Origin: Candidatus Saccharimonadota bacterium
Lineage (GTDB): Bacteria > Patescibacteriota > Saccharimonadia > Saccharimonadales > UBA4665
NCBI GenBank assembly: GCA_027314795.1
Contig: DAHVAE010000027.1
Span: 1-9,018, forward strand
Direction of reading: 5' to 3'
DNA length: 9,018 nucleotides
Part shown: positions 1 to 4,433 of the stretch, one piece after another
How positions within the stretch are numbered: position 1 is the first letter of the stretch
Layout of the letters: each line of letters begins with the position of its first letter
Made by a program: the position numbers and the translations under genes
The notes under the pieces: generated by a model
The model's database searches: none
Seen by the model: the letters and a program-made list of their open reading frames with translations, nothing else
Told to the model about the DNA's origin: nothing

Positions 1-1
1 T

Positions 2-349
2 TTACCAATAAACTTCAATCTCTTTTAAGAGCTTATCAAGCTTTACGATTATTTCAGGCTCTAGTTCTATAAATTTCTGCTTGGTTGCGAATATATACAT
101 CGATTGTAGCGAAAATATATTTTTACGAGCATTATTCCAGTCATACTCACTCATTTCTGGAGCATTACCCACTGCCTGTGATACACAGAAAAGGCTATCG
201 CTTGCTGCGTTGCGTAGTTTACTTGCGATATTCCACTGCTCATCGGGAAAGTTGGTAATTAGGTCATCAATTTTACTGTAGATATGCTCTACAATCTCAT
301 ATGTATCTTTCCATATGGGGTTGGAGCGAAGCTCATTAGATGTTTTCAT
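2..349 (-). CDS. Four-helix-bundle protein (S23/IVP-like family)
   Basis: Small all-helical protein of 115 residues from the chosen ATG. It carries the family pattern: an early Trp-Lys (IWK) followed by a helix, then FPDEQW, then a helix with KLRNAASDS, equivalent to the usual 'fP..E.w.l..QlRrAa.Si' signature of four-helix-bundle proteins related to the S23 intervening-sequence protein. The 3' half (NNARKNIFSLQ onward) gives the last two helices. Biochemical function of the family is unknown; proteins of this type often sit next to RNA genes or mobile elements. The frame can be extended six codons to a GTG at 367, but I prefer the ATG at 349: a TATACT box ends exactly 6 nt before it, so a transcript would start on the ATG itself. 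The gene is complete and divergent from a recombinase remnant. Confidence in the family is good, in the start moderate. Confidence 0.75.
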   Translation of the reverse strand: MKTSNELRSNPIWKDTYEIVEHIYSKIDDLITNFPDEQWNIASKLRNAASDSLFCVSQAVGNAPEMSEYDWNNARKNIFSLQSMYIFATKQKFIELEPEIIVKLDKLLKEIEVYW

Positions 350-355
350 AGTTTT

Positions 356-361
356 AGTATA
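356..361 (-). promoter_or_regulatory. -10 box (TATACT) for leaderless four-helix gene
   Basis: TATACT on the minus strand, 6 nt upstream of the ATG at 349, which would place transcription start at the A of that ATG. No convincing -35 hexamer is seen 16-18 bp upstream. The box lies within the frame from the GTG alternative start, which argues against that longer start. Confidence 0.4.
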
Positions 362-627
362 GGCCACGAGTTGTTAAATTTGCTAACAATGCTAACTTTG
401 GATTCTTAACTACCATCTCATATCTGTTAGACTTGAGCGAAAGCGCCAATAAACTATTTAATCAAGCTGATATACCTACCAAGAATAAGCTGTCATTTAT
501 CCTAGATTCTAACTCGGTACTTATGGATAAGAAGCTGGCATTAGAGGTTATTTACCCCTATAAAGCCTTACAAGAAGCTAATGAAAAAGAGCTTGATAGC
601 TCTGAAAATGCAAATTGGTGCGGGTGA
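358..627 (+). pseudogene. Serine recombinase C-terminal fragment
   Basis: The frame is open from 358 after a TAG at 355 and ends at TGA 625-627. It has no ATG; the only plausible start is a TTG at 433, giving 64 residues. The translation resembles the extreme C-terminus of large serine recombinases: a helix 'LLDLSESANKLFNQ' like the usual L.LA..A..LF, then 'KNKLSFILDSNSVLMDKKL' like the usual 'ekr.lL..vlsN..l.d.kl', then 'YPYKAL' like the usual 'Pf..l', and a terminal Trp-x-Gly (NWCG). The catalytic resolvase domain, the recombinase domain and the zinc-ribbon are absent, so this is a remnant. Its final codons overlap the CCA and acceptor 3' strand of the convergent tRNA-Gly. I infer a decayed integrated element; a tail reused by chance is the alternative. 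Confidence 0.6.
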
Positions 628-692
628 GGGGACTCTAACCCCTGGCCTCATCCTTGGCAAGGATGCGCTCTAAACAACTGAGCTACGCCCGC
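616..692 (-). tRNA. tRNA-Gly (anticodon GCC), CCA encoded
   Basis: Cloverleaf on the minus strand: acceptor GCGGGCG/CACCCGC with discriminator A and encoded CCA, D-stem GCTC/GAGC, anticodon stem CATCC/GGATG with loop TTGCCAA, five-base variable loop, T-stem AGGGG/CCCCT. It has odd features. The D-loop has GT in place of the invariant G18G19, the T-loop reads TTAGAGT in place of TTCRAnY, acceptor pair 6-67 is C.A, and the first T-stem pair 49-65 is A-U. The changes at 19 and 56 are complementary (U19-A56 in place of G19-C56). The 3' end overlaps the recombinase remnant. Confidence 0.93.
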
Positions 693-717
693 ATATTGAT
701 AGATAACCAGTGGCAAA

Positions 718-746
718 ATTATACTGTTTATATTTTTAATGGGCAA
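718..746 (-). promoter_or_regulatory. Promoter of tRNA-Gly
   Basis: On the minus strand TTGCCC (741-746) and TATAAT (718-723) are separated by exactly 17 bp. Transcription would start about 18-20 nt before the mature tRNA-Gly 5' end, leaving a short leader for RNase P. Confidence 0.6.
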
Positions 747-765
747 GCAGCTTAATACGCCAATA

Positions 766-794
766 TTGTTAAAGCCTAAGTTTTCTTCTAAAAT
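766..794 (+). promoter_or_regulatory. Promoter of tRNA-Phe
   Basis: TTGTTA (766-771), 17-bp spacer, TAAAAT (789-794), ending 9 nt before the mature tRNA-Phe 5' end. It shares the 111-bp spacer between the two tRNAs with the divergent tRNA-Gly promoter. Confidence 0.6.
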
Positions 795-803
795 ATGTGG
801 ATT

Positions 804-879
804 GGCGCTTTAGCTCAGTTGGTAGAGCAGAGGCTTGAAGAGCCTTGTGTCCCCAGTTCGAGTCTGGGAGGCGCCACCA
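804..879 (+). tRNA. tRNA-Phe (anticodon GAA), CCA encoded
   Basis: Standard cloverleaf: acceptor GGCGCTT/AGGCGCC, D-arm GCTCAGTTGGTAGAGC, anticodon stem GAGGC/GCCTT with loop TTGAAGA, variable loop GTGTC, T-arm CCCAG-TTCGAGT-CTGGG, discriminator A and encoded CCA. All conserved tertiary positions (G18G19, T54T55C56) are present, in contrast to the neighbouring tRNA-Gly. It is divergent from tRNA-Gly. Confidence 0.97.
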
Positions 880-913
880 TGATCTATTTGTTGTATTAGT
901 TATAACAGAAGTA

Positions 914-943
914 TTGACAGGCGGATTTCGTACGTGATACATT
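914..943 (+). promoter_or_regulatory. Sigma70-type promoter with extended -10
   Basis: Perfect -35 TTGACA (914-919), 18-bp spacer, -10 TACATT (938-943) preceded by TG plus one base (935-937), the extended -10 signature. Predicted start is near 948-950, on the first base pairs of the hairpin series that follows. By -35 match it is the best promoter in the window, yet it precedes no protein gene. Confidence 0.6.
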
Positions 944-947
944 AAGG

Positions 948-1020
948 ATGCCATCGTGAGGTGGCATGTAATAACGGAAACGCTATTACATGAAAAGGAG
1001 TTCCGCAAGGAACTTCTTTT
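948..1020 (+). ncRNA. Candidate structured small RNA: three GNRA-capped hairpins
   Basis: Three hairpins follow one another from the predicted transcription start. H1 (948-967): 8-bp stem ATGCCATC/GGTGGCAT with one G.U and loop GTGA. H2 (968-989): TGTAATAACG/CGCTATTACA with a single A.C mismatch and loop GAAA; it abuts H1 with no spacer, so the two could stack coaxially. Its stem could instead grow to 12 positions (965-992) by taking the CAT that closes H1, so the two hairpins may compete. H3 (993-1020): 12-bp stem AAAAGGAGTTCC/GGAACTTCTTTT with loop GCAA. All three loops are GNRA when read on the plus strand, and on the minus strand none is, which fixes the sense of the RNA. H3 has the A-stem-U form of a terminator. 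I do not recognise the family; it lacks the features I know for SRP RNA, 6S, tmRNA or RNase P. Confidence 0.55.
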
Positions 1021-1025
1021 CGTTT
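993..1025 (+). terminator. Intrinsic terminator closing the small RNA
   Basis: A 12-bp stem (993-1004 with 1009-1020) has a GCAA loop; the 3' arm ends in TTTT followed by CGTTT. It would stop transcripts from the promoter at 914 and any read-through from tRNA-Phe. Confidence 0.6.
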
Positions 1026-1244
1026 ATGCAGCCATCTTCAACTTTTAACATTAAGAGCTAATTTAAATTTGATACCATACCTATCTGATGGTCATATAAG
1101 CTACGGCTTGTCGTTTAACTTTTCGAGCTCTTCTATGGCTATCTAGAGTAAGTTGGCTAGTACTTAGTAAGAGCTAACCAAATTGCTGCTTGGGAAAGGC
1201 TTTAAAGGCTCCTAAGAGCGTGCGTCGTTACTATAAAAAGGTTT
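1021..1244. other. Spacer without a recognisable gene
   Basis: No open frame with family resemblance and no strong promoter is seen between the small RNA and tRNA-Val. The heptamer TAAGAGC occurs at 1052, 1168 and 1213; the first two copies extend to the decamer TAAGAGCTAA, and an inverse AGCTCTT lies at 1126-1132. On the minus strand a short frame reads AIEELEKLNDKP before a stop, interrupted upstream, which may be the decayed end of a gene or chance. Confidence 0.4.
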
Positions 1245-1321
1245 TGGTGGGTGATGTAGGACTCGAACCTACGACCCTCAGTGTGTAAAACTGATGCTCT
1301 AGCCAACTGAGCTAATCACCC
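1245..1321 (-). tRNA. tRNA-Val (anticodon UAC), CCA encoded
   Basis: Minus-strand cloverleaf: acceptor GGGTGAT/ATCACCC, D-arm GCTCAGTTGGCTAGAGC, anticodon stem TCAGT/ACTGA with loop TTTACAC, T-arm GTAGG-TTCGAGT-CCTAC, discriminator A, encoded CCA. Conserved D-loop and T-loop bases are all present. Anticodon UAC reads Val GUN codons. It is divergent from tRNA-Leu(GAG). Confidence 0.96.
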
Positions 1322-1330
1322 GCAGGTATA

Positions 1331-1336
1331 ATTATA
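1331..1336 (-). promoter_or_regulatory. -10 box of tRNA-Val
   Basis: A perfect TATAAT on the minus strand lies 9 nt before the tRNA-Val 5' end, the same spacing as at tRNA-Phe. It sits inside the palindrome GTATAATTATAC. No good -35 is seen (best is TATATG at 17 bp). Confidence 0.45.
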
Positions 1337-1402
1337 CTTAACGCAGATAATAGCATATATAAACTGAGTTTGCATTAACTTAAAGCTCTAAAGTAACATT
1401 AT

Positions 1403-1408
1403 TATTAT
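1403..1408 (+). promoter_or_regulatory. -10 box of tRNA-Leu(GAG)
   Basis: TATTAT lies 7 nt before the tRNA-Leu 5' end, which would make the primary transcript start at or next to the mature end. The sequence 17 bp upstream (TTAAAG) is a poor -35. Confidence 0.35.
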
Positions 1409-1415
1409 ACTTTTA

Positions 1416-1502
1416 GCGCGAGTGCTGGAATCGGTAGACAGGCCAGCTTGAGGTGCTGGTGCCCGTTAGGGCGTGGAGGTTCAAGTCCTCTCTCGCGCAC
1501 CA
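1416..1502 (+). tRNA. tRNA-Leu (anticodon GAG), CCA encoded
   Basis: Class II cloverleaf: acceptor GCGCGAG/CTCGCGC, short D-stem CTG/CAG, anticodon stem CCAGC/GCTGG with loop TTGAGGT, long variable arm GCCC-GTTA-GGGC, T-arm GGAGG-TTCAAGT-CCTCT, discriminator A, encoded CCA. The long variable arm plus GAG anticodon identify leucine. Confidence 0.96.
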
Positions 1503-1515
1503 GGCAAGATAATTG

Positions 1516-1529
1516 TTAATTGCAATTAA
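1516..1529. repeat. 14-bp perfect palindrome
   Basis: TTAATTGCAATTAA is identical to its own reverse complement and begins 14 nt after the CCA of tRNA-Leu. There is no loop and no U-tract, so it is not an intrinsic terminator. It could be a dimeric protein site or AT-rich coincidence. Confidence 0.35.
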
Positions 1530-1597
1530 AACTAACTACTTAACTCAATTGCTGTTGTCGATCAGTATAAAATGTCTTCATAGACTCACGCATATTG

Positions 1598-1640
1598 CTG
1601 AAGCAAGTAGCTTCTCGCTACTTACATGTCGGCTCTTCAG
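1598..1640. other. Nested stem structure downstream of tRNA-Leu
   Basis: An outer stem CTGAAG/CTTCAG (1598-1603 with 1635-1640) encloses a hairpin AAGTAGC/GCTACTT (1605-1611 with 1617-1623, five-base loop). A TATAAA lies at 1566-1571 upstream but has no -35 partner, and no U-tract follows. It may be a 3' processing structure of the tRNA-Leu transcript or of the convergent oxidase mRNA. Confidence 0.3.
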
Positions 1641-1706
1641 ACACGCTCCAAATTGTTAGTTCAGGCTGTAGCTCTTCACCTTTATCTGCATTAATAGACT
1701 GGGTGG

Positions 1707-3347
1707 CTAGCTTCTGGGTAGGTGATCATAGAAATGACCGAATGTATAGTCCGGACGTATAAGCGTCTTTATGTCATCAAGTGATGTGCCGAATTTAACA
1801 CCTGGATTTAAAGTACCATACGGATCAAAGATGCCTTTTACTCTCTTAAGTAAAGCGTAGACTTCACTGCCGTACTGCATTTCTAGGTATGGGGCCTTAA
1901 GGCGGCCATCACCCCTGCCGCCAGATACTGAACCGCCTAAGCTGATTACCAGCTTATAGAACTCATTTAGTAGCCTAAAGGCTTTTTGTCGGTCACCAAC
2001 CTGAGATAGGTTGAGATGAGGCTGCATATGTAATATGCCATCGCCAGCATGACCCCATATAGCAATTGGCTTAATGCCTAATGACTCAAAGATGTGATGA
2101 ACGCCGTCTATAAACTCAGCGATGCGTTCTGGTGGCACGCTTGAATCATTGACTATTGGAATAGCTCTCTTAAAGCCGTCACTGTGGCCAATATACACTG
2201 ACGAAGATTCTCTAATTTTCCAGATTCGTTGCTGGTGTTCTGGTTCAGTTTCAATTTGAATATGTGTAGCTAGTTTTTCTAACAGCTTTTGAGCATGATG
2301 ACTACTTTTCTTCCTAGCACGTTCCGATGGACTATCGTACTCAACAATTAATAGAAAGGCTGGGTGATCAGTTGGCAATAGACCCTTTAACTGGTTAGGG
2401 TTAAGGTCGTTAACGGCATCAATTAAGCCAGAGTTTACGATTTCAATCGCGCTAGGCGTTTCTTTTGATGATCTTAGTGCATTGATTGCCTCTTGGACAT
2501 TGGCTAGCTGATCAAAGCCGGCCATTAGTAACGAGCTGTCGGGGTTATAGCCATCTGCTGATAGAGTTAGTTCAGTTATTATCCCGAGAGTTCCCTGGCT
2601 GCCAATAAATAGCGGGCTTAGATCAAATGAACCATCCTTGTTTTTAATATCTAAAAGATTATACCCGGCATTATTTTTGGCAACCGGTCTTTGCATTGAA
2701 GCTACTAGCTCACGGTTTTCTTCAAGCAGCGTGTCGACTGCTCGGTAGATCTCACCTTCAAATGTTGCTAGCCCAAGTTTTTTATTTAGTTCACGCTTTG
2801 AAAGTCTTTCAGTTTCAATGACTTCGCCATTGGCTAGTACTACCCTGAGACGTTTAACACTGAAGCCAATAGGACCATACTTTAAAGACTTTGCGCCAGC
2901 AATATTGTTAGCAACTGCGCCACCGACTGTCGAATATTCTATAGCAGATGGGAAGGCCGGTATAAAACGTCCGTGGGTTTGCAGCGCTTGCTGCAGCTTA
3001 CCAAAGTTTATACCTGGCTCAATAGTTACATCACCCGACTTTGTATCTAACTCTAGGATACGATTCATATGAGCTGGAAAAACGACTTCAATACCTGAAC
3101 CTATTGCGCCACCAGTTGAGTCTGTGCCGGAGCCACGGGCTGTGAGGGATATAATGCGGCCTCTTTCCGCTAGTTGCCAGCTAAAACGAGCTGCTTTGCG
3201 AATATCATTTTCATTCCTCGGATAGGCAATTAGCGATGGCGGTGATACTAGAATGCTAGCATCAGTAGAAAAGTATTTTCTGGCATCAACTGATGTCATA
3301 ACTTCTCCAGCTAGATGTTCCTGTAAATAATGGGCAATTTTGCTCAT
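1707..3347 (-). CDS. FAD-linked oxidase, GlcD/D-lactate dehydrogenase type
   Basis: Cytosolic or membrane-peripheral flavoprotein of 546 residues, expected to oxidise a 2-hydroxy acid such as D-lactate or glycolate. The PCMH-type FAD-binding domain is seen at about 35-265: pyrophosphate loop ARGSGTDSTGG (70-80), EPGINF (110-115), STVGGAVANNIAG (139-151), YGPIGF (158-163) and FIGSQGTLGIITE (247-259). The C-terminal substrate/cap domain follows, with GHAGDGILH (His433, His440) and a closing FDPYGTLNPGVK. In relatives the next motif is SGEHGxG, whose Glu is a metal ligand and His the proton acceptor; here it is SGGRGDG (475-481), so both are replaced by Gly477 and Arg478. No C-terminal Fe-S domain is fused. 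Without the Glu-His pair the substrate or even catalysis is uncertain. No SD precedes the ATG; TATAAT abuts it. Transporter or partner genes are not adjacent. Confidence 0.85.
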   Translation of the reverse strand: MSKIAHYLQEHLAGEVMTSVDARKYFSTDASILVSPPSLIAYPRNENDIRKAARFSWQLAERGRIISLTARGSGTDSTGGAIGSGIEVVFPAHMNRILELDTKSGDVTIEPGINFGKLQQALQTHGRFIPAFPSAIEYSTVGGAVANNIAGAKSLKYGPIGFSVKRLRVVLANGEVIETERLSKRELNKKLGLATFEGEIYRAVDTLLEENRELVASMQRPVAKNNAGYNLLDIKNKDGSFDLSPLFIGSQGTLGIITELTLSADGYNPDSSLLMAGFDQLANVQEAINALRSSKETPSAIEIVNSGLIDAVNDLNPNQLKGLLPTDHPAFLLIVEYDSPSERARKKSSHHAQKLLEKLATHIQIETEPEHQQRIWKIRESSSVYIGHSDGFKRAIPIVNDSSVPPERIAEFIDGVHHIFESLGIKPIAIWGHAGDGILHMQPHLNLSQVGDRQKAFRLLNEFYKLVISLGGSVSGGRGDGRLKAPYLEMQYGSEVYALLKRVKGIFDPYGTLNPGVKFGTSLDDIKTLIRPDYTFGHFYDHLPRS

Positions 3348-3411
3348 ATTATAATCTAATCCCGCTACTAGTTAAAATGATACCACAGCTAGCACCCTTA
3401 TATGACCCCCC

Positions 3412-3882
3412 TTAAGCGTTTGGGGTGGTGTTATCTTGATGAGTTGAATCTTCTGATTCCGATGCCGATGGTTCATTAAATGACGAGTCTGCAGCCTCGC
3501 TAGACGAGGTCTTCTCTGAAGGAGATGGTGTAGCGGTTCCATCACTTGATTCTGAGCTACTCGTATCCATGTCTTCGTTGGCTGTCGTGCTAGTTGTAGC
3601 TGTTGATGAATCTGGGGTTCCACTTGTCGACGAACTCTCTGCTTTGTCCAGAGGATTATCTGATGTTGACGAAGCTGAAGATAAGTCTGGAGGTGTAGTT
3701 GAAGAATCAGCTGAGCCGACAGATGTTGGCCCCCCAGCTATTGTTGTTCTCGGATCAAATTGGCCAGTTGGCTCAGAGCCATTGCCGCTGATGTTGCCTT
3801 GCTTGCCCTTCTTCATTCTGGTAAAAGCATAAAAGGCGCCTAATAGTATTATCAGGACGATTATAATTAATAAATAGGTCAT
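3412..3882 (-). CDS. Membrane protein with acidic Ser/Thr-rich tail
   Basis: 156 residues, function unknown. Residues 3-20 form one strongly hydrophobic segment (YLLIIIVLIILLGAFYAF), followed by a basic stretch RMKKGK (22-27). Residues 51-156 are a disordered low-complexity tail: by my count about 47% Ser plus Thr, 19 Asp/Glu, and only two Lys with no Arg. With no charge before the segment and basic residues after it, the positive-inside rule predicts the N-terminus outside and the tail in the cytoplasm; a cell-surface stalk is the obvious alternative if the segment acts as a signal anchor the other way round. The ATG has an SD-like AAGAGGG 6 nt upstream, one of the few in the window. It sits between the oxidase and a hypothetical gene, same strand, 64 and 72 bp gaps. 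Confidence 0.7.
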   Translation of the reverse strand: MTYLLIIIVLIILLGAFYAFTRMKKGKQGNISGNGSEPTGQFDPRTTIAGGPTSVGSADSSTTPPDLSSASSTSDNPLDKAESSSTSGTPDSSTATTSTTANEDMDTSSSESSDGTATPSPSEKTSSSEAADSSFNEPSASESEDSTHQDNTTPNA

Positions 3883-3954
3883 TGATACCCTCTTATTGTT
3901 ATCTACACCTTACTCTACAGTCTTTGTCTTTATTGTGCAATAAGCTTAAGTTTA

Positions 3955-4257
3955 CTATCTATGAAAGCTGATTTGTTGATATGGTGGCCTATCTTTGTCA
4001 GGGAATGGTATTATATTGGCCTGACTTGCCTCGACGGCATCATGCTGATCCACGGCTTCTATAGATTGGCAAATACCGCTAAGTATCATCAGACTACCAA
4101 CTAGCTTACCGATATTACCCGCTGCCGATAGCATTGGCTGGTTTAATCTGTTGCCAATTGCACTAACTGCAAATGACAGTGCCTCAACTCCTACGCCACC
4201 CCAAGCTAACTTCTCACCTCTAACTGGTTCTGGAATGTCCGGTATATATATTGGCAT
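3955..4257 (-). CDS. Hypothetical 100-residue protein
   Basis: I do not recognise a family. The N-terminus is Pro-rich (MPIYIPDIPEPV), residues 18-37 are Gly/Ala-rich and hydrophobic (WGGVGVEALSFAVSAIGN), residues 42-66 are hydrophobic and helix-like (MLSAAGNIGKLVGSLMILSGICQSI), and residues 67-100 are polar with NIIPFP and PPYQQ. This could be a helical hairpin at the membrane or a small amphipathic protein. The ATG is chosen because a TATAAA lies 12 nt upstream; there is no SD. It lies 45 bp downstream of tRNA-Leu(CAG) on the same strand. That it is a real gene is likely from its complete frame and the lack of competing frames, but not proven. Confidence 0.55.
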   Translation of the reverse strand: MPIYIPDIPEPVRGEKLAWGGVGVEALSFAVSAIGNRLNQPMLSAAGNIGKLVGSLMILSGICQSIEAVDQHDAVEASQANIIPFPDKDRPPYQQISFHR

Positions 4258-4269
4258 ATCTAAGCTTAT

Positions 4270-4275
4270 TTTATA
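4270..4275 (-). promoter_or_regulatory. -10 box of the 100-residue gene
   Basis: TATAAA on the minus strand, 12 nt before the ATG, predicts a leader of about 6 nt. The -35 region (CAATTT at 17 bp) is weak; the gene might instead be read from the tRNA-Leu transcript. Confidence 0.3.
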
Positions 4276-4302
4276 CTTTAACTATAAAAAGTAAATTGCT
4301 AA

Positions 4303-4389
4303 TGGTACGGATGAGAGGATTTGAACCTCCATGGTACTAGGTACCACTAGCTCCTGAAGCTAGCGCGTCTACCATTCCGCCACATCCGC
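4303..4389 (-). tRNA. tRNA-Leu (anticodon CAG), CCA encoded
   Basis: Class II cloverleaf on the minus strand: acceptor GCGGATG/CATCCGT, D-stem GCG/CGC, anticodon stem CTAGC/GCTAG with loop TTCAGGA, long variable arm GGTAC-CTA-GTACC, T-arm GGAGG-TTCAAAT-CCTCT, discriminator A, encoded CCA. The first acceptor pair is G1.U72, a wobble where the other tRNA-Leu of the window has G-C. It lies 44 bp downstream of the solute-binding protein gene, same strand, so it may share that transcript. Confidence 0.95.
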
Positions 4390-4433
4390 ATGAACATGAG
4401 ATATTCTAGACTAGGCCGGATCCTCTAACAAGC

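Noticed and set aside
769..1008. 79-residue minus-strand frame containing LPDSNWGHKALQASALPTEL
   Set aside because: That peptide is the well-known antisense translation of a tRNA gene, here tRNA-Phe; the frame also crosses the small RNA hairpins.
990..1061. Plus-strand 23-codon frame starting ATG AAA AGG
   Set aside because: Its first half is entirely the terminator-like hairpin with the GCAA loop, it has no SD and no recognisable features; RNA structure explains the sequence better.
1100..1165. Minus-strand peptide AIEELEKLNDKP ending in a stop
   Set aside because: It looks protein-like but stops lie just upstream and no start or longer frame exists; too short to call even a pseudogene.
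3372..3623. 83-residue minus-strand frame and the 87-residue plus-strand frame at 3569-3832
   Set aside because: Both are other-frame readings of the low-complexity Ser/Thr tail region; the frame with a membrane helix and SD-like site (3412-3882) is the likely gene.
3939..4268. TAAGCTTA-type palindromes on both sides of the 100-residue gene
   Set aside because: Eight-base AT-rich matches are expected by chance and there is no other sign of a mobile cassette.
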